Of a stretch of DNA of 64,000 bases, positions 9,522 through 19,700 are shown one piece after another. Source of the stretch: Proteus vulgaris (GTDB lineage: Bacteria; Pseudomonadota; Gammaproteobacteria; Enterobacterales; Enterobacteriaceae); NCBI RefSeq assembly GCF_033708015.1, contig NZ_CP137920.1:248001-312000 (forward strand), given 5' to 3'. The notes beneath the pieces were generated by a model. That model worked only from the letters and a program-made list of their open reading frames with translations. It was not told the origin of the DNA and made no database searches. Position 1 is the stretch's first letter; each line of letters begins with the position of its first letter. The position numbers and the translations under genes are program-made.

Positions 9522-10544
9522 TCAGTGATATTGCATTGTAAACTGTAATGTTCCGTTTGCTTTACCTGCACTCGTTGTATCTGATGTTTGAATATAACCG
9601 GCTTCTAAAGGAATAGAATAATTTCCTGCACTGCTATTTTTTTCACTGACAGTAATTAATTCCCCCAGTTTGATAGGCTGATTTTTATATTTAACTTGGA
9701 TACCGTACCCCTTGGCAGTATTGTTGTCTGTTGGATTACTTAAGCTAATCGTTCCAGCAGTTTGTTGATCATCCGCAACACCATTAAATCGGATCTTAAT
9801 GGGCGAAACCGGATCACAACTCAAATTAATATTAAAATCTTTAATACTTTCGGGACTTACAGAGCCAACACCACTAAAACTCGATTTAGGCACAGTACCT
9901 AATGGCACATTAATATTATTATTCACAACATCGCAGCCACTAGAGACAATATTTAAAGAGGATAGATTAATTACAGGCTCAGTTTTTCCTACATAGTCAC
10001 TGGTGATAAAGCCATTATTGTAGATAATAAGCATAGCGACCCGTGATGCAGGGATCGTTTGTGATTTTACATTATCTCGTAATTTATAAAGCTTCATTTC
10101 TAATGAAACAGAATAATTTCCACTGGTAGCATAGGTTGTGCAAATTAGGCGATTGCTGAAGTTACCATCAATGTTTTGCTGACCATCGACATAAGCAGCG
10201 CCGCTACAACCCCCACTAATGGTGCCATGTAAGGTATACCCCACACCACTACTGTTAAATTCTTTGACATATGCGCCATTAACTCTAGGACTAGACGTAT
10301 TAAATGAACCCGGTAAATAAATTCCTGGTCTGACAGCATTTCCAGAAAGGTTCCACCATGTCCATGCGTTCATCGTTCCTAACGGGATCGTCGCAATTTC
10401 CGTTAAAATTGGTGCCGAACGTGAGACATAAATGGGCGCGGAGTAGGTGACGGTTTTAGTGGTAAACTCTGCCCTAAATTCTGCAAATGTGGTTGGTGTA
10501 TACAAAATAGCAGACAGACAACCTAGGATTATATATTTATTCAT
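9522..10544 (-). CDS. Fimbrial tip protein / two-domain adhesin of a chaperone-usher pilus
   Basis: This 340-residue precursor has a signal peptide (MNKYIILGCLSAILYTPTTF) and looks bipartite. The N-terminal half (about 25-190) has one Cys pair (GGCSGAAY and RLICTT), as expected for a receptor-binding domain. The C-terminal half (about 195-340) is a pilin-like domain with its own Cys pair (SSGCDVV and LSCDPV) and the terminal beta-strand motif LQFTMQYH. The architecture resembles FimH- or MrpH-type tip adhesins; the ligand cannot be inferred. The ATG at 10544 has AGGTGA just upstream; a GTG at 10553 is possible. It is the last gene of the operon, directly after the usher. Confidence 0.85.
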   Translation of the reverse strand: MNKYIILGCLSAILYTPTTFAEFRAEFTTKTVTYSAPIYVSRSAPILTEIATIPLGTMNAWTWWNLSGNAVRPGIYLPGSFNTSSPRVNGAYVKEFNSSGVGYTLHGTISGGCSGAAYVDGQQNIDGNFSNRLICTTYATSGNYSVSLEMKLYKLRDNVKSQTIPASRVAMLIIYNNGFITSDYVGKTEPVINLSSLNIVSSGCDVVNNNINVPLGTVPKSSFSGVGSVSPESIKDFNINLSCDPVSPIKIRFNGVADDQQTAGTISLSNPTDNNTAKGYGIQVKYKNQPIKLGELITVSEKNSSAGNYSIPLEAGYIQTSDTTSAGKANGTLQFTMQYH

Positions 10545-10553
10545 TATGCTCAC

Positions 10554-13079
10554 CTATCTGCATTCAAGTTGTAAAAATTGGATTTTTTCTAAGGCAAGAT
10601 CCACATTTAACGTTGTTTGGCACCGTTCAACAGCACTATTACCCCACTTAGCGCGTAGTTGGCTGTGTTCAGGTACACCATTTAAGAAAACCTCACCATC
10701 ATTGGCTACAATTCCACTTGAAAGCAGGTGGTCGTCTTTATAAATCTCAACTTGAGTACCAAATGGTAATGGTGTTCCGTTGTAGTGTAAGTTTGCAAGC
10801 ACACGAGCCCCTTTTCTTGCTTTGAAATCGGCTAAGACAATGGCGCCTTTGGTTGGAATAACGGTTGTCGATGTTAATTCAACGTCGTTATTACCTGTTA
10901 AAGAAGCGGGATCAACAGTCACTTTATTACGTTCATAACGTGAAACATTAGGAATGACTGCATAACCTTGTGCATTGGTATACAAACTTTGTGCGCTACT
11001 GACTTTTAAGTTATCAATATCTTCTGCTTTAATTAAAATGGCAGAATCGTAAATGGTACGAGATGGTGTGATCCCACCTTGATGAACTAAAAGTGCGCCA
11101 GTCGCGCCCCAATTCATTGATTGATAGCGTTTGTCGTAACTGTAACCTGCGCTGATCTCCCCTCCAGAAGCGCTGTAAGTGCCGTTAACAGCGCCACTGT
11201 ATTCTTGACGAGAATGATTGTAGTTTTGTGAAATATCATATTGCAGATTGTTATCGTCCAACTGAGTACCACTTAAACTCACAGAACTAATAGAATCACC
11301 TTGTTTACTGGTGTTATAGCGATAACTTAACCAGTTGTTATTCTGACCAATATTAAATGGAAGACTAAAACTAATAGATAAAATCTGATCGGTTAATCCG
11401 CTTTCTTGACGTTTGTTATAGGCATAAGAGACGCTATAGCTTAATGCACGATAATTTGAGTTAAAACTCACATTAACATTACGATCGACCCTGTCTTGAT
11501 ACCAATAATATTGCTGATAACCATTTAATGAGAGATAGCCCAAATCGCCTAAAGATTGAGATACAGATAATTGGAACTGTTTTTTCTTACGATATAGATG
11601 AGAAAAACGCTCATTAGCTGCTGAGAAATCGTAATAATCTTTTGTTGAATAGCGATAGGAAGCGAGTGAAAAACCAGTTTTAGTATCAGGTAAATATTTA
11701 GAATATTGAATACGATAAGATTGCCCTTGGGCTTCATCGTCATTTATTAGCGTTGTTTTCGCATGAGTAATATCCGCAGAAACGGCACCTAAATAGCCAA
11801 GATTAACGCCTGTGCCTAACGCATAAGCTTGATAATCAGCAGAGATTAATGTGCCACCATAAATGGATAAATTATAAGGAAGCCCATAAATAGCCGAGGT
11901 TTGAAAGAAATTAGGTTTTCTTGCGGCCGTATCTACATGATATTTACCAATATCTACACTGTATTTTAAGTTACCTGCACGTTGCATCATGGGAACAGCA
12001 GAAAAAGGTTGTGAAAAAGTACGGGTTGTTCCATCGGCCTCTTCAATCGTAACCTGTAAATCACCACTGTAAGACGTGGGATACAAATCTGAAATGGCAA
12101 ACTCACCCGGTGGAACGGAAGTCTGATAAATGATGCTGTTATTTTGTCGAACGGTGACAACGGCATTACTTTGCGCGATACCTCTGACGATGGGAGCAAA
12201 TCCACGTTGGCTTTGTGGCAACATGCTTTCATCAGAAGCTAATTTAATGCCACGATAAGGAATACTCTCTAATACATCATTATCAGACGCAGTTTCACCT
12301 ATAGTTAAGCGACTTTTTAAACTACGAATATCTCGCTCAACATAAGTCTGTAAGCTATTCCATTGAGATGAGTTATCACCATTTTTATTGTAGTTACTGT
12401 GGTTACGTAAACGCCAAGCACCAACGTTAACGCCACTACGTAACCCTAAGAAAATAGAGTTACTATTATCTTGGTCACGATACCAATACTGATTTTGACG
12501 ATAAGAATAGTTAACAAAAGCCGCATTTATGCCATCGTTCCACTGTGCTGGTGGAATATAACCTTGCCCATAATTGTATAAAGCAATTTGTGGTATAGAA
12601 AACGACAGACGTGCTCGTGAAAAATCATACTGATACTTTGCATTCGGAATAACGTTAGCAATATCGGTAATTATTGATGTGCTTGCTTGCTGACTAAATT
12701 GCGAAGTTGCAGATTCTTTCACCCCCCAATTTAATAAATCTTGTTTGGTGAGCTCTGGTGTCAGTGCTTTTTTTTCTTCATCAAAAATAAAACGGACTTG
12801 GCGATTGTCGATTAGTTTATTATTGAGATAAATATCAACAGAATAGACACCAGGAAGCTGTCCTCCGGTATAAGAAAAATAATCAAGGTTATTAATATCT
12901 GCGATTTGGTTTTCTATTCCTAAATTGAGTGCATCAGGATTAAATTTCTCTTCAGCAATCACCTGATAAGGAAATAAAATAGAGGTTATCGCCATGGCAA
13001 GTAGACAATGGCGACAGAGATTATCGGTAGGAAAGACCGATAATTGCTTTGTAGATAATGCGATGATGGATAAAGTCAT
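10554..13079 (-). CDS. Outer-membrane usher of a chaperone-usher fimbria
   Basis: At 841 residues it has the usual usher length. After a signal region (the hydrophobic stretch near residues 26-42) the conserved usher N-domain begins (FNPDALNLG, then YFSYTGGQLPGVYSVDIYLN). Next come the barrel strands with the plug region (residues near 210-320, GFAPIVRGIAQSNAVV) and the C-terminal domains (AIVLADFKARKGARVLANL, GQ-like loops). A pair of cysteines near the C-terminus (ERCQTTL, LQLECR) is typical. The usher assembles subunits delivered by the chaperone encoded 12 nt upstream and secretes the fibre. Confidence 0.95.
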   Translation of the reverse strand: MTLSIIALSTKQLSVFPTDNLCRHCLLAMAITSILFPYQVIAEEKFNPDALNLGIENQIADINNLDYFSYTGGQLPGVYSVDIYLNNKLIDNRQVRFIFDEEKKALTPELTKQDLLNWGVKESATSQFSQQASTSIITDIANVIPNAKYQYDFSRARLSFSIPQIALYNYGQGYIPPAQWNDGINAAFVNYSYRQNQYWYRDQDNSNSIFLGLRSGVNVGAWRLRNHSNYNKNGDNSSQWNSLQTYVERDIRSLKSRLTIGETASDNDVLESIPYRGIKLASDESMLPQSQRGFAPIVRGIAQSNAVVTVRQNNSIIYQTSVPPGEFAISDLYPTSYSGDLQVTIEEADGTTRTFSQPFSAVPMMQRAGNLKYSVDIGKYHVDTAARKPNFFQTSAIYGLPYNLSIYGGTLISADYQAYALGTGVNLGYLGAVSADITHAKTTLINDDEAQGQSYRIQYSKYLPDTKTGFSLASYRYSTKDYYDFSAANERFSHLYRKKKQFQLSVSQSLGDLGYLSLNGYQQYYWYQDRVDRNVNVSFNSNYRALSYSVSYAYNKRQESGLTDQILSISFSLPFNIGQNNNWLSYRYNTSKQGDSISSVSLSGTQLDDNNLQYDISQNYNHSRQEYSGAVNGTYSASGGEISAGYSYDKRYQSMNWGATGALLVHQGGITPSRTIYDSAILIKAEDIDNLKVSSAQSLYTNAQGYAVIPNVSRYERNKVTVDPASLTGNNDVELTSTTVIPTKGAIVLADFKARKGARVLANLHYNGTPLPFGTQVEIYKDDHLLSSGIVANDGEVFLNGVPEHSQLRAKWGNSAVERCQTTLNVDLALEKIQFLQLECR

Positions 13080-13091
13080 AACTTTACACTC

Positions 13092-13751
13092 TTAATTTAA
13101 TACTTTATCTACAGTTGCACCGTAGTCATTAATAAACTGCACAGTGACTTTCTGAGAAATGAGACTCTCTTTAAGTAACACCACTTCTTGATGAGGGTTG
13201 ATTAAAGGGTCGTAAGGGTAGCGTTTGTCATCAATAAAAATATGTTTAATTGTTAGGTGATAAGGTGTTTTATTATTAAGCACTAAGCCTTGGCTTTGTT
13301 TTGACAATTCGACGTTATTAAAATTAAGTGGCTCAATATCATTAGAGCGTAAAAAGAGTTTAAATTGAGAATTAATGACGAGTTGTAATTGATTTTCAGG
13401 GCTTTTTTCAACAGGTGGAATTGATTTTATATTTAGCCAATAGACGACTTCAGTATTTGAATTTAACGGTTCACCCGTATAGGAAATACGTGCAGTTCCT
13501 GTGCTATCAGGTTCGATACGAAAAAGCGGTGGCGTTGCAATAAAAGGTGTTTTTTCTGTACCTTGAAAAGCAGAAACCCAACTCTGGATAAGATAAGGTT
13601 TTTCTTTATCGGTATTAAGAATAGGAATGCTTATTTCACGCGCATTATCGTTATAAACAAACCGAGTTCCCCCTACACTGACTCCTGCAGCATGGCTTTC
13701 CGTTATGAGAGAAAATAATAAAAATAGAGTTAGAAGGATATTCTTTTTCAT
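13092..13751 (-). CDS. Periplasmic fimbrial chaperone (PapD-like)
   Basis: The 219-residue protein starts with a signal peptide (MKKNILLTLFLLFSLITESHA) and continues GVSVGGTRFVYNDNAREIS, the N-terminal strand pattern of PapD/FimC chaperones. The first immunoglobulin-like domain includes the FRIEPDSTGTARI segment before the F1-G1 region and the usual LNIKSIPP motif. It caps pilin subunits in the periplasm by donor-strand complementation and hands them to the usher. The frame extends 47 codons upstream into the major subunit gene, but the signal peptide fixes the start at 13751. It lies 58 nt after the major pilin gene, which may allow differential expression. Confidence 0.94.
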   Translation of the reverse strand: MKKNILLTLFLLFSLITESHAAGVSVGGTRFVYNDNAREISIPILNTDKEKPYLIQSWVSAFQGTEKTPFIATPPLFRIEPDSTGTARISYTGEPLNSNTEVVYWLNIKSIPPVEKSPENQLQLVINSQFKLFLRSNDIEPLNFNNVELSKQSQGLVLNNKTPYHLTIKHIFIDDKRYPYDPLINPHQEVVLLKESLISQKVTVQFINDYGATVDKVLN

Positions 13752-13809
13752 AAATGGCGCCACAAAGTTAAGAGAAATAAGAGGGTAATAAGTATTACCC
13801 TCGTTTTTA

Positions 13810-14331
13810 TTATTTATATTGGATGCTATAAACAGCAGATCCATTTGCTGGGCCAGGTGTTGCTTGGGCTGTTGCTTTGTAACGTGCAACATAGTCTAAG
13901 TTAATTTCTGTCCCTGTGATTTCGACTTCTTTTGAATCGTCATATAGTTTGATTGGAGACACGGCATCTTTTTCAAAGAGAGCGATACCCACATTTGTTG
14001 CGCCACCAGAGACTTGCTCGATCGCTAAAATATCGCTATCAACGGCATCGCGATTTCCACCAAAACGGACAGCCACAGTGGTATTCAGTGGGCAATCAAT
14101 GAGTTTAATTGTGAAGTCTTTTAAGCCTGCAACTTCACCTTTAGCCGCTAAACTTTTTGATGATACTTTTCCTAAATCTACGGTTAGATTTTTAGATGAA
14201 CTATCGACAGTACAGGCTTGATCTGTTATTTCTCCGATAAAGTTAATTGTGCCCGATGCAAAAACAGCAGGTGTAGAAAGTAGAGAGAGACTCATCCCTA
14301 ATAAATAGAGTGATTTATTTAATTTGCTCAT
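13810..14331 (-). CDS. Major fimbrial subunit (type 1 pilin family)
   Basis: This 173-residue precursor has a signal peptide ending near STPAVFA. The mature part shows the pilin pattern: GTINFIGEITDQACTVD at the start, Cys40 and Cys80 placed for the conserved disulphide, the LGKV and ANG-S stretches, and a C-terminal YSIQYK with the penultimate aromatic strand read by chaperone and usher. It is first in a compact four-gene operon (pilin, chaperone, usher, tip). That is smaller than the mrp or pmf operons of Proteus, and no separate minor subunit or recombinase gene is visible. The ATG at 14331 is preceded by TAGGACCG. Confidence 0.94.
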   Translation of the reverse strand: MSKLNKSLYLLGMSLSLLSTPAVFASGTINFIGEITDQACTVDSSSKNLTVDLGKVSSKSLAAKGEVAGLKDFTIKLIDCPLNTTVAVRFGGNRDAVDSDILAIEQVSGGATNVGIALFEKDAVSPIKLYDDSKEVEITGTEINLDYVARYKATAQATPGPANGSAVYSIQYK

Positions 14332-14401
14332 GATCGGTCCTATATAAAAAGTAGTTATTTTTACTTTTTAATTTATTTATAAGTATAGATTTAAGTATTA
14401 G

Positions 14402-14430
14402 TTTATTTGCATAAGAAATATGCAAATAAA
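14402..14430. repeat. 12-bp perfect inverted repeat in the fimbrial promoter region
   Basis: TTTATTTGCATA (14402-14413) and TATGCAAATAAA (14419-14430) are perfect inverted copies separated by AGAAA. The centre lies about 85 nt before the start codon of the major pilin on the minus strand. There is no GC-rich stem or T-run, so it looks like an operator rather than a terminator. A further TTTGCAT occurs at 14465-14471. Confidence 0.75.
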
Positions 14431-14536
14431 ATATAACATCACAAAAAATTTAAGTTAATAAAGATTTGCATGAGTTTTTTTTGCCTTCATATCAAATTAT
14501 TTAATGTTCGTTTTTAAAATTAAAAATAATGTTTAA

Positions 14537-15412
14537 TTAATCACTAATTAAATTTTGATGTGGATTATTTATTAAGGACAATAAGTTTTTTATATCTCCT
14601 GCCGAAAATGAATTTTTATTCAGGTAAAGATAGAACTTATATTCTTTATCTTCATTGTGTGTTTTTAATTGCTTGATTGTATTTTTATTCAATTCTTCCT
14701 GAACAACCGTTAAGGGAAGTCGAGAATAACCAATACCTTGCTTGACTAAGTTTATTGCTGTTTCCACTGAGCCAACATGAATAACTTGGTTATTATGATC
14801 GACATTTGAACTATCAGCGAGTAAAGAAATATAGGTATGTTGTTGTAATTCCTTAGATAATTCATCATGTTGAAGATGTTGTAAAACACTCTTAGGGTGT
14901 GTTACTAATACGGTTTTAATGCTTTCTAAATCAATGGGTTGTAATGATTTTATATTATAATGTGTGATCACCAAATCGTGATCTTTTTGCGCTAAAATAT
15001 CTGATTTACTGAGTGCAGTTTTATGAATATTAATATCATAATGTCTATTCTCTTTAATAAATTGAGATAATTTATTCCAGAAAGCACCTGAAATATATAA
15101 AGGATCGATGAGTACATTTATCTTTAACTTATTGTTAAGCAATAAGTTTTTTGCCTTTTTCTCTAACGAGATTGCTTTTTCAGTAATTTCTCTAGAAAGT
15201 TCAAGTAATAATTTACCCTCGTGAGTAAGTACCGCTCGTCTTTTCTCTAAAGAGAGGATTTCAACGCCTCAAGTCTGCTCTAATTTATTGATAGTATAGC
15301 TAATTGATGATTGTGTTCTATGTAATGCATCTGCGGCCTGAGCAAAGCCACCGTAGTCAACGACGGCTTGTAAGGTAATCCACTGATCGAGAGTCGTTCG
15401 GGATTTTTCCAT
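14537..15412 (-). pseudogene. LysR-type transcriptional regulator interrupted by an in-frame TGA
   Basis: Read on the minus strand from the ATG at 15412, the frame gives a typical LysR winged-helix start (TLDQWITLQAVVDYGGFAQAADALHRTQSSISY as two overlapping blocks). It then reads KLEQT, a TGA stop at 15271-15269 (codon 48), and continues GVEIL in the same frame. In LysR proteins this site is normally LEQQLGVEIL-like, so the stop replaces a leucine, consistent with a TTA-to-TGA change. The frame then stays open to 14537 through the effector domain, giving 291 codons, the normal LysR length. No frameshift is seen. Translation could restart at a TTG at 15142 but would lack the DNA-binding domain. 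It stands upstream of, and codirectional with, the fimbrial operon, so a lost regulator of that operon is an inference. A sequencing error is the alternative. Confidence 0.8.
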
Positions 15413-16644
15413 AATGGAACCTTTATATTATTGTTTATTTAATACTCATTAAAAATGAAGCTAGCAATATATCTTAGCATTGTTAATAGGTAGTAATACT
15501 CATTTTTAAATCAAGTTTAAAAAATATTAACATTACAGCTTATAATGTTATTTATTAATAATTAGTACAATTTTTAGAGGAAATATTTAATATTTTTTAT
15601 TTTAATTTTTTTATTTAATAAATTAGATATAACTAATCTGACTATTTTTTAAAATGACTTGTTTAACTAGATAGTATTATATTTAACGATAGCGAAGACT
15701 TTTTATTTATATTGTTATTTTTTATTTTATCTTTATTTATAGATTTGAATTTATGAAATTATAATATTAAATGTAATTTATATTTATCTTGTTTTAAATA
15801 ATTCTTTATTTATTTTTATAATCTTTTTATTTTTTGTTTTTTTATTTTTTTCTTATTATTTTTTAATATAAAAAATGAGTATTTTAAATATTTTATATTT
15901 CTTTAAGGGAATTAAATCAAGGCAAAGAAGGCTGCTTTTGATGATAAATACTATATGATAATCTAAATTAGATTATGTTTAGTGTTAAATATGGGGGTGT
16001 AGATATATTGCGATATGTAAAGCTATGGGTGTTTTAGAATCGGATGTTAAGTATTGTACGCTATAAATGACTTAATCTATTTAACTTAGGGAAACGAAAC
16101 GATCAGATAGAGGCAATAATTTAAAAGCTAGAATCCAAAAAACGCAATTTCTACTCATTCTATGAGTTAAATTAAGTATAAAAATGTGAAAATATGATTT
16201 AGATCAATAATTGAGGTGAGAATTTTAGTTAAGCGCTCGATTTCGTTAATAGCGTGGTGAAATAATAAAAGCGAAACAAAACATATTTCATCTTAAGGTA
16301 AATTAAATGCCTTATCCAAAATGGCATGTTTCTCTCTGATTAAATGAGTATTCTGTTAGAAAAATATACGACATTAAAAATACTCATCTGAAAAAGTAAC
16401 ATTCTCTTTATGATGCTCACTTTATTATCTTCATATTGCTATCAAGTGATAGATAGTTTCTTTTCGTTATTACTTATCAATTTTATTAAACAAAAAATTA
16501 AAAAATAATCTTCTTTTTTTTCTAGAAATAAGGGGTTAGGACGAAAATATGAATTAATTTGGTGCAATCAATGAGCTATGAGAGAAATAGACAAATAGGA
16601 TAAGGCGAAAAAAGCATCATAGAAAAGGATGAAAAGAATGAGGC
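15413..16644. other. AT-rich intergenic desert with repeated ACTCAT/ATGAGT hexamers
   Basis: No frame of useful length or conserved protein is seen on either strand in about 1.2 kb of very AT-rich DNA. The hexamer ACTCAT (or its complement ATGAGT) occurs at 15444, 15498, 15875, 16153, 16162, 16344 and 16382. Six of the seven are TACTCAT, and the 16153-16167 pair is an inverted repeat with a 3-nt spacer. The first two lie 30-90 nt before the broken lysR gene. The segment sits at the point where gene order jumps from the E. coli 86-min block to the 94-min block. Confidence 0.6.
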
Positions 16645-16652
16645 AAAAAGAA

Positions 16653-16697
16653 TAAAGCCATTATCTTTCGTTTTTTTTGAGAAAATAATGGCTTTTT
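16653..16697 (-). terminator. Intrinsic terminator of the rsgA-psd-mscM operon
   Basis: AAAGCCATTAT (16654-16664) and ATAATGGCTTT (16685-16695) form an 11-bp stem. On the minus strand it is followed by TTTATTCTTTTT, 25 nt beyond the mscM stop codon. Confidence 0.8.
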
Positions 16698-16719
16698 ATC
16701 AAATTAATTGATGTAGGAC

Positions 16720-19700
16720 TTATAATCCACCCACTTCTCTTGGTGTTGCTCGCATTGAGCTACGAATTGTATTGCCCATCATGTCCACTCTTGCTTGGAA
16801 GGGGGGGAATGGTAATGGAATACCGTGCTCTGCAAAGGCTAAGAGAATATTTTGGTGGATCTCGTGTCTTGCCGGCATTCTATGTCCCATCTCTGCAGCA
16901 TAAACGCGTAATTCAAAAATCTGAATTCCTTGCTGTAAATCGACGAGATAAACTTCAGGTGCGGGATTTTCTAAAATCATTGTAGAGCGTTTTGAGGCTT
17001 CTAATAACACATTGGTCACTTGCTCACTATTGCAGTCTGCGGGAGCGGGGATTGTCATGACGATACGCGTAACGGAATCTGATAGAGACCAGTTAATAAA
17101 TTGCTCTGTAATAAAGGCCTTGTTCGGTACGATAATTTCTTTTCTATCCCAGTCGGTTAACGTCGTTGCCCGTGTGTTGATCTTAGAAATGTTTCCGGTC
17201 AAATTACGAATGGTGACGGTATCGCCAATACGGATTGGCTTTTCAAATAAGATCATCAAACCTGAAATAATGTTGGCAAAAATTTCTTGTAAACCAAAAC
17301 CTAACCCGACCCCCATTGCGGCGACTAGCCATTGTAATTTTGACCACTCGATCCCTAATAAAGAGAAGCCCACAATACTACCAATTAAGGTGATGGTGTA
17401 TTTGGTCATAGTGGTAATGGCGTAACCCGTACCTGGCGTTAAATCAAGATGCTGTAAAATAGCCAACTCAAGTAAAGCTGGAAGGTTTCGAACTAATTGG
17501 GTTGTAATAATGATGACGAGGATCGCCACTAAAATAGAGCCCATCGTGATAGGTTGCACCGTGTTAACGCCATTCACCGATGACGTGACGTCCCAAAGTC
17601 GGATATTGTCGACGAAAGAGAACGCTGTGTTTAATTCAGACCATAGTAAGATCATCGAGACTAATGCAATCATAGTCAGAATAGAGCGAACTAAACCAAT
17701 AGATTGCGCGCTAATCGCATCAAGGTCTATTTCTTGAGCTTCAATTTCAAGTCCGACTGTGCTCTCACCACTGCTTCCGATAATTGTGTTTTCATCTTCC
17801 CCTTTTGCACGTTGAGCGAGAATTTCTGCACGCTTTTGTTTAGCACGTTCAAAGGCTAATTTCCGGCGCTGAATAAGCATCCATCGCTGAATAATATGGT
17901 AGATAATCAGTAGCGCAAACCAAATGGCGACAGACATTTCTAAACGACCGAGTAAGACAATCGATGTAGAAAGATAACCTAAGACAGCGGCTAAACCAGC
18001 AATAACAGGAGCAACAAGTAAGAACCACCATAAAATGGTGTTGATGAGGTTATCGCCAGATCCATGTTTATCAAGATAAAGCGGGACATGCGCTTTTTTA
18101 AGGCTAGACGTAATAAAACTTAAGGCGATACAGAGTAGTAAGAAACAGAAGCGCCCGACTGTTGGCGCAAATTCTCTATCACTATAATATTCAAAGGTAA
18201 TTAATGACATCATCAGTGGAACGATGACAAAAATAGAAAGTTGGTAAAAGCGCATTGCTTTTTTAACACGGCTCTCTTTCCATTTAAATTGAGCAATAAA
18301 GAGACCGTTAGGACGTGCAAACGTTGCGCTGATCATAAATAACCACAGTACAGGTGCTGCGGCTGTTACCCCATATCCAATAGCGCCAGCCATTGGATAA
18401 CGCCATTCAACACTTTGTAAACCATAACCCACCGCAGACCATAACAGAGGTAATGGTAATGCAATTAAAATAGACCAAAAGACCGTGCGTATTGTCAGAG
18501 AAAAGTGATCTTGTGTGACTTTACCAATACGATTGCTGACTCTTTCAAGAAATGCGTTGTAATGTTTTCGCGTGCGTAGGCTAAAACCGACAATCGATAA
18601 AGTGATAAACAGGAATAGGAATGTATCCTGATTTTTAAGCATACTGACAGCTGCATGACCTAATTGTGAAAAGGTATCTAGCGAAAGAAGTCGAGTGATA
18701 TCTTTGACTAATAAAACCGGATAATTAAGTTTGATAGGACTAATATCGGCAACCCAGAACATATAACGGTTTGTTGCGTCTTTTGTCTCTTTTAATGCAT
18801 CCGCTAATTGCGTTGTCGCAACTTTTAGTTTTGTTAACTCAAGAATTTGAGAGTCATAACCAGATAGTAGCGAATTCAGTAATTCATGTCGTGCTTGGAT
18901 AAGAGAATCAAAAATATATTGCTGAGCTTCAGGCAATTTAGAGCCATCGGCAGTTTCTGGAGGCTGGATCTTACTTAAGTTTTCCAGCATATCCTCATAG
19001 CCTAAACGTTCGACACGTAACTGAATGATATCTCTATCAAGTTCTTGTGAGCGAGGCATTTCGGGTAAGCGGGCTAGTTGTGTTCTTAATGCTTCACCTA
19101 ATGCTGTAGAGCCACTTAACCATTGTGCTTGTTCTCGAATCGTGGTGAGCGTTTGACGAACTTGTTGTGTTTGCTGTGTCGTAATGCGTTGCTTTTCTGA
19201 CAACTGACTCATTTCCTGTGTCTGTTTATTCAGGATCTGAGAGAGTTCACGGTTAGTTTGGATCTGCTTTGTCAGAAACTCAGGAAGCTCGCCTCCTTTC
19301 TCTGCTAGCATCTCTGTTTTTTCTAATGCGAGATCCGCTACTTCTTGGCGTTTTATATTTAATAAGCTGCGTAACTGTTGTAGTTGTACATCAAGACGTT
19401 GATAGCGTTTTTTAAACAATTCTAAGCGAAGGCGAGCGATTTCTTGGCGGTTATTCGCTGAAAGTTGAGCCATTTCTAGCTCATTAACCATGGCTTTACG
19501 CGCGGTGACTTCTGCTTGTGTGAGCTTATTTTGTGCTTCTGTTAACGGTGTTGTTGATGCACTGACCGTCGCGAGTCTTGCTGTTGCATCACTAAGTAAA
19601 CGGCGCGCTTCAGAAAGTTGTTGAGGCAATAAGTTTAAAGATTCGCTAATTTCACGGCTTTTATCTTGCTCTTGTTGTTGAAGCCTTGCTTGTTCCATTA

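Noticed and set aside
14332..14536. Invertible (phase-variable) promoter element as in the mrp fimbrial operon
   Set aside because: The two arms of the inverted repeat are only 5 nt apart, so there is no segment to invert, and no recombinase gene is in the window.
15269..15271. The lysR TGA as a selenocysteine codon
   Set aside because: The position is normally a buried leucine of the winged helix, and no SECIS-like hairpin is evident just after it.
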